DNA of 64,000 nucleotides from an uncultured Clostridia bacterium (GCA_948735595.1 CAPXSA010000026.1:4337-68336); one strand, 5' to 3'. Positions 36,088-45,486 are shown, counted from the first letter of the stretch. Program-made: numbers and translations. Notes: generated by a model from the letters alone, not told the origin.

Positions 36088-37102
36088 ATCAAAGTTAATT
36101 AGAAATTTTCTATTTTTTATATTACTCATTGGTATAACACTTTACATTTTATTAAAAGACCAAAATATTACCGTGATATTTCAAATTATTCGCTCAGCTA
36201 AGGTAGAATATTTATTAATAGGAATTGTTTGTATGATATTATACCTAGCTTGCGAAGCAATTGATATAGGGAGAACTTTAAAAGTGTTAAATGAGAAGTC
36301 GTCTTTCAAGCAAAATTTTAAATATGCATTAATTGGCTTCTTCTTTAGTTCTATTACACCAGCAGCAAGTGGAGGACAGCCAATGCAAATTTATTACATG
36401 CATAAAGATAATATTGATATCTCAAGTTCTACACTAGCACTTTTACTAAATTTAAGCGGAATGCAAGTTATTACTCTTAGTTTTGCTTTTATTAGTTTAC
36501 TATTTAACTATCAATATATGAACAAAGTATTAATTATTTTCTTTATTATCGGTGTATGCTTAAATATGAGTGCATTAGCACTTTTGATTATCGGAATTTT
36601 CTCCAAGAGAATGTCAGAAGGCCTAGTTCATATTGCGATTAAGATAATGAAGTGCTTTAAAATTAGAAATATTGACCAGAAAAAAGAAAAGATAGAAGCA
36701 CAATTAGCGAAATACCAAGAGAGTGCTGTATACATAAAGAAACATAAATCTTTAATGGTAAAAATAATTGCCACAACAGCAGTGCAGTTTTTACTGTATT
36801 ATAGTACTTCTTATTGGACTTATAGGGCATTAGGATTAAGTGAACATGGTATTTTAGAGATTATTACAATGCAATCTGTACTATATGCAACAGTATCAGG
36901 AATTCCATCACCGGGAGCAGTTGGTGTTAGTGAAGGAGCATTTACAGAGATATTTAGAAATGTATATCCACAAGACATGATGACAAGTAGTGTACTTTTA
37001 AGTAGAGGTATCAACTTTTATTTGTTTGTTGTCATTAGTGGAATTGTTGTCATTGTTAATCAGTTGAGATGGAAGAAAATAGACAAAGAGGTTCAAAGCT
37101 AG
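36068..37102 (+). CDS. Flippase-like / lysylphosphatidylglycerol synthase transmembrane family protein
   Basis: 344 residues with 8 or so membrane helices in the AglD/MprF-TM (UPF0104) pattern: SSITPAASGGQPMQIYYMH and GIPSPGAVGVSEGAFTEIF are the two conserved loops. The family moves or displays lipid-linked molecules. It overlaps the KAP gene by 20 bases, so the two are likely co-translated. No LPG synthase catalytic domain is fused. Confidence 0.88.
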   Translation: MMTVKSKSKLIRNFLFFILLIGITLYILLKDQNITVIFQIIRSAKVEYLLIGIVCMILYLACEAIDIGRTLKVLNEKSSFKQNFKYALIGFFFSSITPAASGGQPMQIYYMHKDNIDISSSTLALLLNLSGMQVITLSFAFISLLFNYQYMNKVLIIFFIIGVCLNMSALALLIIGIFSKRMSEGLVHIAIKIMKCFKIRNIDQKKEKIEAQLAKYQESAVYIKKHKSLMVKIIATTAVQFLLYYSTSYWTYRALGLSEHGILEIITMQSVLYATVSGIPSPGAVGVSEGAFTEIFRNVYPQDMMTSSVLLSRGINFYLFVVISGIVVIVNQLRWKKIDKEVQS

Positions 37103-37122
37103 CAAAAAAATGTTAGCTTTGC
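37095..37122 (+). terminator. Weak hairpin after the flippase-like gene
   Basis: AAAGCTA / TTAGCTTT stem overlapping the stop codon, without a long T-run. Confidence 0.4.
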
Positions 37123-37312
37123 CTTGCTTTTATGCAAATTTGAACTTATATTCCCAATCTACATAAAAAAGTCAATTTTTCTTATTTTTCAATGTATAAA
37201 AATTTCCTTTTAAAGCAATAATAAGAATATCAAGAAAATCATGCTTAAAATAGTATGAAAATATAAATTGCAAGAGCCTTTGGCGCTCTGAGTTTAAAAG
37301 GAGGTTAACATT

Positions 37313-37867
37313 TTGAAAGCGACAGGTGTAGTAAGAAGAATAGATGATTTGGGAAGAGTAGTTATTCCAAAAGAAATTAGAAAAACTTTACGTATTAAAG
37401 AAGGAGATCCATTAGAAATTTTTACAGATAAAGAAGGAGAAGTTATTTTAAAGAAATATTCTCCAATAGGAGAATTAACAGAATTTGCAACAGGATATGC
37501 AGAGACATTGGCTAAAACAACAGGACATATTGCTTGTATTACAGATAAAGATACTGTTATTGCAGTATCAGGAGGATCTAAAAAGGAATTTTTAGAGCAA
37601 GATTTAAGTGAAGAATTAGAAAGAATTATGGAAGACAAAGAAAAATATACTAGCAAAGAAAATAATGATTTAGCAGTTCCAATTACCAAAAATGATAATA
37701 AAGAAAGAAGATATCATTCACAAATTGTATATCCAATTATTTCAGATGGTGATGTCATTGGTAGTGTTATTTTATTATCCAAAGATAGTAGCACAAAGAT
37801 GTCTGAAATAGAACAAAAAGTAGCGCAATCGGCAGCAAGCTTTTTGGGAAGTCAAATGGAAATCTAG
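37313..37867 (+). CDS. spoVT: Stage V sporulation protein T (SpoVT), AbrB-type regulator
   Basis: 184 residues: AbrB-like swapped-hairpin DNA-binding domain at the N-terminus (ATGVVRRIDDLGRVVIPKEI) and a GAF-like C-terminal sensor domain. SpoVT tunes sigma-G-dependent forespore genes, and its presence argues for an endospore former. TTG start with AAAAGGAGG at 37297-37305. Single-gene unit. Confidence 0.94.
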   Translation: MKATGVVRRIDDLGRVVIPKEIRKTLRIKEGDPLEIFTDKEGEVILKKYSPIGELTEFATGYAETLAKTTGHIACITDKDTVIAVSGGSKKEFLEQDLSEELERIMEDKEKYTSKENNDLAVPITKNDNKERRYHSQIVYPIISDGDVIGSVILLSKDSSTKMSEIEQKVAQSAASFLGSQMEI

Positions 37868-37928
37868 TATATTACAACAATATTACGTTCTTGTAATAAA
37901 AATGTAACACAAAAAAGCAAAAAAGTAC

Positions 37929-37957
37929 TTGATTATTTTGAAATATTATAGTATAAA
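37929..37957 (+). promoter_or_regulatory. Promoter for the small gene at 38002
   Basis: TTGATT, 17 bases, TATAAA. Confidence 0.5.
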
Positions 37958-38001
37958 TAGAGCAGTAAATGTTTGAATGACTCACAAAGGAGGAAAAACA
38001 A

Positions 38002-38256
38002 ATGGAAAATAATGAAAATGGAAATGTTTATGGTGGAGTAAATTTAGCAGAAAATCCTACAGAATTTAAACCAGCAGGTGTACCAACTAAAATTAGTACT
38101 TGGAGCAAAATTAGAAATTTCTTATTTAAAGAAATAACAGTAACAATGACACCAAAACAAGAAAAAGTATTACAAGAAGTACATGATTTCTGGCATCAAG
38201 ACGCAAAAGACTTTTTTTTTCAAGAAATAAAAATAATTGATAATATTACTCTATAG
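38002..38256 (+). CDS. Small protein with repeated F-x-F-x-E-I motif
   Basis: The 84-residue product is not in a family I can name. It has a polar N-terminus, then NFLFKEITV and DFFFQEIKI, two related F-L/F-F-K/Q-E-I units about 30 residues apart around TMTPKQEKVLQEVHDFWHQD. Strong RBS AAAGGAGGA. Its end has a nine-T run in the coding strand. A terminator follows. Confidence 0.7.
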   Translation: MENNENGNVYGGVNLAENPTEFKPAGVPTKISTWSKIRNFLFKEITVTMTPKQEKVLQEVHDFWHQDAKDFFFQEIKIIDNITL

Positions 38257-38281
38257 AAAAGAGTTTTTTAATCATGGAATA

Positions 38282-38316
38282 AACAGAGATACTTTAAAGG
38301 TATCTCTGTTTTTGTT
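38282..38316 (+). terminator. Intrinsic terminator
   Basis: AACAGAGATAC pairs with GTATCTCTGTT over a 7-base loop, then T-rich. Confidence 0.92.
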
Positions 38317-38454
38317 GTGTAAGAAAAAAGTTAAAATTTAAGCTAGAATACTTGAAAAATACATATTGTTGATATAAAATTACATTGTTTAGGATATACT
38401 AAACAAATAGTAAGAAAATTCTTACTAAAAAATAATTTTAGGAGGATAAAAATT

Positions 38455-39456
38455 ATGAGTATTAAAATTGGTATTAATGGATTTGGAAGAATTGGAAACT
38501 TATCTTTTCAAGCAGCCCTAAATAAAAAGGAAGTTGAGGTTGTAGCTATTAATGACCCATTTATTACAGCAGATTATATGGCATATATGGTAAAATATGA
38601 TACTGTACATGGAAAATTTGAAGGAGAAGTATCAGCTACAGAAAATACATTGACTGTTAATGGAAAAGAAATTAAAGTATATAACGAAATGGACCCAAAG
38701 AATATTCCTTGGGGAAAAGATGGGGTTGACTATGTATTAGAATGTTCAGGAGTATTTACAACTCTAGAAAAAGCACAAGCACATTTAGATGCAGGAGCAA
38801 AAAAGGTTATCATTTCTGCACCATCTAAAGATGCACCTATGTTTGTTATGGGAGTTAATAATGACACTTACACACCAGATATGAATATTATTTCAAATGC
38901 ATCTTGTACAACAAACTGTTTAGCACCACTTGCTAAAGTTATTAATGACAATTTTGGAATTAAAGATGGTTTAATGACAACAGTTCATAGTACAACAGCA
39001 ACACAAAAAACAGTAGACGGGGCATCTAAGAAAGATTGGAGAGGTGGAAGAGCCGCAGCAGCGAATATTATTCCTTCTTCAACAGGGGCTGCAAAAGCAG
39101 TTGGAAAAGTAATTCCATCTTTAAATGGAAAATTAACAGGTATGTCATTTAGAGTACCTACAGTTGATGTTTCAGTAGTAGACTTAACAGTTAACTTAGA
39201 AAAGCCAGCAACATATGAAGAGATCTGTGCAGCAGTTAAAAAAGCATCTGAAAATGAAATGAAAGGAATTTTAGATTATACAGTAGAGCCAGTAGTTTCT
39301 TCAGACTTTATTCATGATGAACATACCTCTATCTTTGACGCTACAGCAGGAATTGCTTTAACAGATACCTTTGTAAAATTAGTAGCTTGGTATGATAATG
39401 AATGGGGATATTCAAACAAATTAGTAGACTTAGCAATTTATATTTCAAATAAGTAA
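38455..39456 (+). CDS. gap: Glyceraldehyde-3-phosphate dehydrogenase
   Basis: NAD-dependent glycolytic enzyme: Rossmann start KIGINGFGRIGNLSF, catalytic Cys in SNASCTTNCLAPLAK, HSTTATQKTVDG and WYDNEWGYSNKLVDL. 333 residues. First gene of a glycolysis operon gap-pgk-tpiA-gpmI-eno; RBS TAGGAGGAT. Separated from pgk by structured repeat copy B. Confidence 0.97.
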   Translation: MSIKIGINGFGRIGNLSFQAALNKKEVEVVAINDPFITADYMAYMVKYDTVHGKFEGEVSATENTLTVNGKEIKVYNEMDPKNIPWGKDGVDYVLECSGVFTTLEKAQAHLDAGAKKVIISAPSKDAPMFVMGVNNDTYTPDMNIISNASCTTNCLAPLAKVINDNFGIKDGLMTTVHSTTATQKTVDGASKKDWRGGRAAAANIIPSSTGAAKAVGKVIPSLNGKLTGMSFRVPTVDVSVVDLTVNLEKPATYEEICAAVKKASENEMKGILDYTVEPVVSSDFIHDEHTSIFDATAGIALTDTFVKLVAWYDNEWGYSNKLVDLAIYISNK

Positions 39457-39470
39457 TCTTAATGTTTAAT

Positions 39471-39611
39471 GTTTTATATAAACTATAATTCTGTTTGACC
39501 TTGTTGTCCGTTGCTTTCAAATGCTGACGCGGATAGAAGAAAGCAACGGAAGGCGCTCGGCTAAAGACTCGCCTTACGCGGTCTACACTTTCATTATAGT
39601 TTATATAAAAC
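39471..39611 (+). repeat. Structured intergenic repeat, copy B
   Basis: Perfect 19-base outer inverted repeat (39471-39489 with 39593-39611), not related in sequence to the outer helix of copy A. The inside shares GTTTGACCTTG-TGTCCGTTGCTTT, AAAGCAACGGAAGGC and CGCGGTCT with copy A at 17123-17248. It sits within the gap-pgk intergenic space of an operon and would be in the mRNA. Confidence 0.82.
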
Positions 39612-39638
39612 AAAAATAAAAATTAAAGGAGAAAATTT

Positions 39639-41003
39639 ATGGAAAAAAAGACAGTAAGAGATATGAATGTAAAAGGGAAAACTATTCTAGTTCGTTGTGA
39701 TTTCAATGTGCCAATGAAAGATGGAAAAATCCAAGATGATACAAGAATTAAAGCAGCTATTCCTACAATTCAATACCTAATGGACCAAGGTGCAAAAGTA
39801 GTTCTTTGTTCACATTTAGGTAAACCAAAGCCAAAAGAAATGACTCAAGAAGAAATGAAAGCAAAATATTCTTTGAATCCAGTAGCCGAGAGGTTATCAG
39901 AAGAGTTGGGAAAAGAAGTGAAATTTGCTGGTGATACAACAGGGGATAGTGCTAAGGGAATGATTAGTGAACTAAAAGAGGGAGAAGCAGGCTTAGTAGA
40001 AAATACCCGTTTTGACCCTAGAGAAACCAAAAACGAAGATACTTTGTCAGCAGAATTTGCAGATTTAGCAGATGGGTATGTAAATGATGCTTTTGGAAGC
40101 GCCCACAGAGCACACAGTTCAACAGAAGGTGTTGCACAAAAAATGGAAGAGCAAGGAAAAGAAACTGCTTTAGGCTTCTTAATGGAAAAAGAAGTAGAAG
40201 AATTAGGGGCAGTATTAGAAAGTCCAGATAAGCCATTTGTAGCTATTTTAGGTGGAGCAAAAGTTTCTGATAAAATTGGAGTGATTACAAACTTAATTGA
40301 AAATGCAGGTGTTGATAAAATTTTAATTGGTGGAAAAATGGCAAATACTTTCTTAAAAGCTAGAGGATACAACATTGGGGATTCAAGTTACGAAGAAGAC
40401 AAATTAAAGACAGCTGAAGAGATTATGAAATTGGCAGTGGAAAAAGGAAAAGAGTTAATTCTTCCAATAGATTTAAAAGTTGCTCAAATTCCACAAGATA
40501 CAGAACTAACACCAGAAGTTGTAGAAAAAGCGCCAAGTATGGTAGTAAATATAGAAGAAGGAATACCAGAGGGATACCAACCTTTTGATATTGGAGAGCA
40601 AACTCTAGATAGTTATGCAAATGCATTAGATGGTGCTAAAAAAGTTGTATGGAATGGTCCTTTAGGTTATACAGAAGCCCCAAGCTATAGCGTTGGTACA
40701 GAAACCGTTGCTAGATACATTGCCAAGAAAACAAAAGCAAAATGTGTCATTGGTGGTGGAGACTCCGTAGCAGCTGTTAATAAATTCTTAGACGAAGCAA
40801 GAGACAACGGAGAAGACATGAGCGAATTTGATGATAGATTTCATCTTTCAACAGGTGGAGGAGCATCTTTAGAATTCTTAGAAGGAAAACAATTGCCGGG
40901 AATTGCAGTAATTCAAAATAGAGAGCAGAAGAAAAGAAATAACGAAAATTCTCACGAGAATACAACACAAAAGAATAACGGAAGAGAAATCAATACTTTA
41001 TAG
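39639..41003 (+). CDS. pgk: Phosphoglycerate kinase with an unusual C-terminal extension
   Basis: Transfers phosphate from 1,3-bisphosphoglycerate to ADP. Family motifs: TILVRCDFNVPMKDGKI, CSHLGKPK, FGSAHRAHSSTEGVA, LGGAKVSDKIGVI, VVWNGPLG and STGGGASLEFLEGKQLPGIAVI, the normal end of the fold. After that comes an Asn/Gln/Lys-rich tail (NREQKKRNNENSHENTTQ...), making 454 residues against the usual ~395-400. The tail may be real, or an erased stop. Confidence 0.94.
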   Translation: MEKKTVRDMNVKGKTILVRCDFNVPMKDGKIQDDTRIKAAIPTIQYLMDQGAKVVLCSHLGKPKPKEMTQEEMKAKYSLNPVAERLSEELGKEVKFAGDTTGDSAKGMISELKEGEAGLVENTRFDPRETKNEDTLSAEFADLADGYVNDAFGSAHRAHSSTEGVAQKMEEQGKETALGFLMEKEVEELGAVLESPDKPFVAILGGAKVSDKIGVITNLIENAGVDKILIGGKMANTFLKARGYNIGDSSYEEDKLKTAEEIMKLAVEKGKELILPIDLKVAQIPQDTELTPEVVEKAPSMVVNIEEGIPEGYQPFDIGEQTLDSYANALDGAKKVVWNGPLGYTEAPSYSVGTETVARYIAKKTKAKCVIGGGDSVAAVNKFLDEARDNGEDMSEFDDRFHLSTGGGASLEFLEGKQLPGIAVIQNREQKKRNNENSHENTTQKNNGREINTL

Positions 41004-41004
41004 A

Positions 41005-41110
41005 ATGGAAGGCATTAAAGTTAAAGGAATATCTATTGTATCCATACAACAAGAAGAAAGAAAAAGACTAGAGGAAATGCGGAAGAGAGCAAGAAGATTA
41101 TGAAAGATAG
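41005..41110 (+). CDS. Possible small ORF with an in-frame CGG (doubtful)
   Basis: ATG at 41005 opens MEGIKVKGISIVSIQQEERKR and meets CGG in frame at 41080. Read straight it ends EEMRKRARRL at 41103. Read +1 it ends EEMGREQEDYER at 41110. Neither version belongs to a family I know, and the RBS is weak. Given here because it may be a tenth example of the CGG pattern or a counter-example. Confidence 0.25.
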
Positions 41111-41119
41111 GAGAAGAGA

Positions 41120-41866
41120 ATGAGAAGAAAAGTAATTGCAGGAAATTGGAAAATGAATATGCTTCCTAATGAAGCAATTAGTTTTATTGAACAAATTACT
41201 CCATTGATAAAAGACACCAAAAATGAAGTAATACTTTGTGTACCATATACCGATTTATTTTATAGCTTACTAACTGCCCAAAATACTAATATCAAAATAG
41301 GAGCCCAAAATATGCATTGGGAAGAAAAAGGTGCTTACACAGGAGAAGTTTCAGGACAAATGCTAAAATCTGTTGGAGTGGAATATGTTATTATAGGGCA
41401 CTCTGAAAGAAGACAATATTTTGCCGAAACAGATGAAACAGTCAATAAAAAGGTAAAAACAGCTTTAGCAAATGAATTAAAGCCAATTATTTGTATCGGT
41501 GAGACATTAGAGCAAAGAGAGCAAGGAAAGGCAGAAGAAGTTATTACAAAACAAACTATGCTTGCACTAGAAGGAATAAGTAAAGAACAAATGAAAAATA
41601 TAGTTCTTGCTTATGAACCAATTTGGGCAATAGGAACAGGCAAAACTGCAACATCAGAAGATGCGAATAACAGTATTAAGTGGGTTAGAAATAAAGTAGA
41701 AGAACTTTATGGAAAAGAAATTGCAGATGAAGTGATTATTCTTTATGGTGGTAGTGTTAAAGCTGATAATGCTAAAGAATTATTTTCTACCACAGACATT
41801 GATGGGGGCTTAGTAGGAGGAGCAAGTTTAAAGGTAGACGAATTTAGCAAAATAGTGTTGGTTTAA
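41120..41866 (+). CDS. tpiA: Triosephosphate isomerase
   Basis: Interconverts DHAP and G3P. Motifs: RKVIAGNWKMN, YVIIGHSERRQYF (catalytic His), CIGETLEQREQGK, VLAYEPIWAIGTGK (catalytic Glu) and ILYGGSVKADNA. 248 residues, complete; part of the glycolytic operon. Confidence 0.97.
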   Translation: MRRKVIAGNWKMNMLPNEAISFIEQITPLIKDTKNEVILCVPYTDLFYSLLTAQNTNIKIGAQNMHWEEKGAYTGEVSGQMLKSVGVEYVIIGHSERRQYFAETDETVNKKVKTALANELKPIICIGETLEQREQGKAEEVITKQTMLALEGISKEQMKNIVLAYEPIWAIGTGKTATSEDANNSIKWVRNKVEELYGKEIADEVIILYGGSVKADNAKELFSTTDIDGGLVGGASLKVDEFSKIVLV

Positions 41867-41868
41867 GG

Positions 41869-41886
41869 TACGTCCCTAAACTGACA
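41869..41886 (+). repeat. Solitary half of the GGGGACG palindromic repeat
   Basis: TACGTCCCTAAACTGACA matches the right arm of the repeat at 55230-55302; no left arm is found nearby. Lies right after the tpiA stop. Confidence 0.6.
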
Positions 41887-41914
41887 TTAATAAAAAAGGG
41901 GGCGAAAATTAAAT

Positions 41915-42589
41915 ATGGATAAGGAGAACAAAAAGATGGAAGAAAATACAGCAAAGAAATTAGAAGAAAAGAAATATACTTATGCAGACTTACTAGAAAT
42001 GGATGACGAAAATCGTTATGAAATCATTGACGGAAAGCTATATTTGATGAGTAGTCCAAGAATAAAACATCAAGTACTTGCAGGAGAAATTTTTGCACAA
42101 TTAAGAGATTGTTTAAAAGGTAAAAAATGTAGGCCTTTTATAGCACCATTAGATGTAACATTCTCTAAATATAAACAGGATAACAAAATATATAATGTCG
42201 TACAACCAGATATATCAGTAGTTTGTAATGAAGAACAACTAAGAGATCCAAGAAAAATAACTGATGCACCAAGTTTTGTTATTGAAATTTTATCGCCTTC
42301 TACTAGTAGAAAAGATAGGCTAGAGAAGATGAACTTATATCAAAAATATGGAGTAAAAGAATATTGGATTTTAGACCCAGTAGATATGATAGTAACACCA
42401 TATATTTTAGACGAAAAAGGTTTTTATAAAGTAGAAAAAACATATGATTTAACAAAAGAAGAAGTGCCTGTTAAAACCTTATCAGGTTGCAAAATCAACA
42501 TCAGAGAATTTATAAAAGAAAATAGTTTCTGGATGAATGATGAACTTACAGGATTTATTGTATATGAAGAAGATGTGAAAAAAGATTAA
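41915..42589 (+). CDS. Uma2 family (DUF820) putative endonuclease
   Basis: 224 residues with the PD-(D/E)XK-like Uma2 pattern: NRYEIIDGKLYLMSSP, VVQPDISVVC, PSFVIEILSPSTSRKD, RLEKMNLYQKYGVKEYWILD. Proposed nuclease fold of unknown role, found here inserted in the glycolytic operon. ATG 41915 is used; a later ATG at 41936 would remove only charged residues. Confidence 0.87.
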   Translation: MDKENKKMEENTAKKLEEKKYTYADLLEMDDENRYEIIDGKLYLMSSPRIKHQVLAGEIFAQLRDCLKGKKCRPFIAPLDVTFSKYKQDNKIYNVVQPDISVVCNEEQLRDPRKITDAPSFVIEILSPSTSRKDRLEKMNLYQKYGVKEYWILDPVDMIVTPYILDEKGFYKVEKTYDLTKEEVPVKTLSGCKINIREFIKENSFWMNDELTGFIVYEEDVKKD

Positions 42590-42612
42590 TTTAAGGTATG
42601 ACCTTAAATTAA
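42586..42612. repeat. Perfect palindrome overlapping the Uma2 stop
   Basis: TTAATTTAAGGT-ATG-ACCTTAAATTAA, 12-base arms around three bases. May be an operator or a stalled hairpin upstream of gpmI. Confidence 0.55.
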
Positions 42613-42633
42613 TGCTGAGAAGGAGTAAAAACA

Positions 42634-44163
42634 ATGAGAAGAAAACCGATGATGCTAATGATTTTAGATGGATTTGGAATAAATAGCAATGAAAAAGCAA
42701 ATGCGGTAAAATTAGCCAATACACCTAATATAGATAATCTAATGAAAACATGGCCAACTACTGAAATTTATACAAGTGGACTAAAAGTAGGACTTCCTGA
42801 TGGACAAATGGGAAATTCAGAAGTTGGGCACACCAATATTGGTGCAGGAAGAATTGTATATCAAGATTTAACAAGGATTACAAAATCAATTGAAGATGGT
42901 GATTTTTTCAGTATTAAAGAGATCACAGAAGCAATTGAAAATTGTAAAAAACATCATTCAAAATTACACATTATGGGCTTATTATCAGATGGAGGAGTAC
43001 ATAGCCATATTCGTCATTTAGTTGCGCTACTAGAGGCTGCTAAAAGAAAAGACTTTGAAGATGTCTACGTGCATTGTTTCTTAGATGGTAGAGACACTCC
43101 ACCGGCATCAGGAGAAAGCTATATCGCTCAGCTAGAAGAAAAAATGAAAGAAAAAGAAGTTGGAAAAATAGCAAGTATTTCGGGTAGATTTTATGCCATG
43201 GATAGGGACAAGAGATGGGATAGAGTAGAAAAAGCATACAATGCTTTAGTAAAAGGTGAAGGAGAAACAGCTACGTCACCAATTACCGCCATCGAAAGTT
43301 CTTATCAGCAAGAAGTATTTGATGAGTTTGTTTTGCCAACTGTTATTTGCAATAACAATAATGAGCCATTAGCTACTATTCAAGATAATGATTCTGTTAT
43401 TTTCTTTAATTATAGGCCAGATAGGGCAAGGGAGATTACAAGAAGTTTAGTAGATCCAGAATTTGATGGTTTTGAAACAAAACCTTTGAATTTATATTAT
43501 GTATGTTTTACCCAATATGATGAGACAATTCCAAATGTTCATATTGCTTTCAAACCAGAAAGTTTAAAAAATACTTTTGGAGAATATGTTTCAAATCAAG
43601 GTTTAACGCAATTAAGAATTGCAGAAACAGAAAAATATGCACATGTTACTTTCTTCTTTAATGGAGGAGAGGAAAAGCAATATCCAGGAGAAGATAGAAT
43701 TTTAGTACCTTCTCCAAAAGTACAAACTTATGATATGCAACCAGAAATGAGCGCAGTAGAGGTAACTGATAAGGTGGTAGATGCAATTAAAAGTGATAAA
43801 TATGATTGCATTATTCTAAATTATGCTAACCCAGATATGGTAGGTCATACAGGAAATTTAGAAGCAGCGATTAAAGCAATTGAAACAATTGATGAATGTG
43901 TAGCAAGAGTTGTAACAGCTATTGAAGAGAAAAATGGTATCATTATTATGACAGCTGATCATGGAAATGCAGAGCAAATGATAGATTACAAAACAGGAGA
44001 ACCGCATACTGCTCACACCACTAATGTTGTGCCACTTGTTTTAATTGGAGTAGAAGGGGTGCAATTAAAGGCAGGCAAGCTTGCAGATTTAGCACCAACT
44101 ATGCTAGATTTAATGGAAATACCCAAACCTGATGAGATGACAGGTGAAAGTATTATAGAATAA
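42634..44163 (+). CDS. gpmI: 2,3-bisphosphoglycerate-independent phosphoglycerate mutase
   Basis: Mn-dependent mutase of the alkaline phosphatase superfamily. MLMILDGFGIN starts the metal site, the nucleophile Ser lies in GQMGNSEVGHTNIGAGR, and later ligands in FNYRPDRAREI, MVGHTGNLEAA and ADHGNAEQM. 509 residues, normal length. RBS GAGAAGGAG. Confidence 0.97.
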   Translation: MRRKPMMLMILDGFGINSNEKANAVKLANTPNIDNLMKTWPTTEIYTSGLKVGLPDGQMGNSEVGHTNIGAGRIVYQDLTRITKSIEDGDFFSIKEITEAIENCKKHHSKLHIMGLLSDGGVHSHIRHLVALLEAAKRKDFEDVYVHCFLDGRDTPPASGESYIAQLEEKMKEKEVGKIASISGRFYAMDRDKRWDRVEKAYNALVKGEGETATSPITAIESSYQQEVFDEFVLPTVICNNNNEPLATIQDNDSVIFFNYRPDRAREITRSLVDPEFDGFETKPLNLYYVCFTQYDETIPNVHIAFKPESLKNTFGEYVSNQGLTQLRIAETEKYAHVTFFFNGGEEKQYPGEDRILVPSPKVQTYDMQPEMSAVEVTDKVVDAIKSDKYDCIILNYANPDMVGHTGNLEAAIKAIETIDECVARVVTAIEEKNGIIIMTADHGNAEQMIDYKTGEPHTAHTTNVVPLVLIGVEGVQLKAGKLADLAPTMLDLMEIPKPDEMTGESIIE

Positions 44164-44184
44164 TAAAGGAAAGGAAGTTTTAAA

Positions 44185-45486
44185 ATGAAAGATTATTTAG
44201 AAATTGAAAGTGTAAAAGCATTGGAGGTATTAGACTCAAGAGGAAATCCAACAGTTCAAGTGGAAGTTGTAACAATTGATGGGTCTTGTGGAGTTGCTAT
44301 GGTACCATCAGGAGCATCTACAGGAAGTTTTGAAGCAGTAGAATTGAGAGATGGAGATAAAGGTAGATACTTAGGAAAAGGTGTGTTAAAAGCAGTAGAA
44401 AATGTAAATAAAGTAATTGCGCCAACAATTGAAGGTATGAATGTATATGCACAAATTGAAATTGACAGAGCTATGATTGCATTAGATGGAACAGAAAATA
44501 AAGGAAAATTAGGAGCAAATGCAATGCTTGGTGTTTCTTTGGCTGTAGCAAAAGCTGCCGCTGCATCATTAGGAATGAGTTTATATAACTATATTGGTGG
44601 AGTTAATAGCAAAGAGTTACCAGTTCCTATGATGAATATCATGAATGGTGGAAAACATGCTGACAGTAGTTTAAGTGTACAAGAATTTATGATTATGCCA
44701 GTTGGAGCAAAGACATTTAGTGATTGTATGAGAATGGGTGTAGAAGTATACCATAATTTAAAGAAAGTATTAAAAGAAAAAGGATATTCAACAGGTGTTG
44801 GGGATGAAGGTGGATTTGCACCAAACTTAGGAAGCGAAGAAGAAGCAGTTGAATTAATCTTAGAAGCAGTTAAACAGGCTGGATATGTTCCTGGAGAAGA
44901 TGTATGCTTAGCACTAGATGTTGCAGCAACAGAAATGTATGACGAAGCAAAGAAAATTGGAAAAGATGGATACTATTTCTGGAAAACAGATGAATTCAAA
45001 ACGAAAGATGAAATGGTTGAATTCATAGTAAGCTTAGCAGAAAAATACCCTATTATTTCAATTGAGGATGGTTTAGCAGAAGAAGATTGGGAAAGCTGGA
45101 AAAAGCTAACAGAGCGTATTGGAGATAAAGTACAATTGGTAGGAGATGACCTATTTGTAACAAACATAACAAGATTACAAAAAGGAATTGACAATAAAAC
45201 AGCTAACAGCATTTTAATTAAATTAAATCAAATTGGTACATTAACAGAAACATTAGATGCTATTGAACTTGCTAAAAGAAATGGATACACTGCAGTAGTT
45301 TCTCATAGAAGTGGAGAGACAGAAGATACTACTTTAGCGGATGTAGCAGTTGCAACAAATGCAGGACAAATTAAAACAGGTGCGCCATGCAGAACTGATC
45401 GTGTTGCTAAATACAATAGATTATTAAACATTGAAGCAGAATTAGGAGACGTAGCAATCTTTAGAGGTAGAAAAGCTATAAAATAA
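44185..45486 (+). CDS. eno: Enolase
   Basis: Makes phosphoenolpyruvate. VLDSRGNPTVQVEV, PSGASTGSFEAVELRDGD, GDEGGFAPN, ALDVAATEMY, VGDDLFVTN, LIKLNQIGTLTETL and SHRSGETEDT are all present. 433 residues. Last gene of the operon, followed by a terminator. Confidence 0.97.
   Translation: MKDYLEIESVKALEVLDSRGNPTVQVEVVTIDGSCGVAMVPSGASTGSFEAVELRDGDKGRYLGKGVLKAVENVNKVIAPTIEGMNVYAQIEIDRAMIALDGTENKGKLGANAMLGVSLAVAKAAAASLGMSLYNYIGGVNSKELPVPMMNIMNGGKHADSSLSVQEFMIMPVGAKTFSDCMRMGVEVYHNLKKVLKEKGYSTGVGDEGGFAPNLGSEEEAVELILEAVKQAGYVPGEDVCLALDVAATEMYDEAKKIGKDGYYFWKTDEFKTKDEMVEFIVSLAEKYPIISIEDGLAEEDWESWKKLTERIGDKVQLVGDDLFVTNITRLQKGIDNKTANSILIKLNQIGTLTETLDAIELAKRNGYTAVVSHRSGETEDTTLADVAVATNAGQIKTGAPCRTDRVAKYNRLLNIEAELGDVAIFRGRKAIK

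Noticed and set aside
39845..40375. 176-residue frame antisense to pgk
   Set aside because: Ser/Ala/Pro-rich mirror translation of an AT-rich conserved gene without RBS.
41005..41110. Counting the small ORF as a firm tenth CGG site
   Set aside because: No known family supports either reading, and its start signal is weak.
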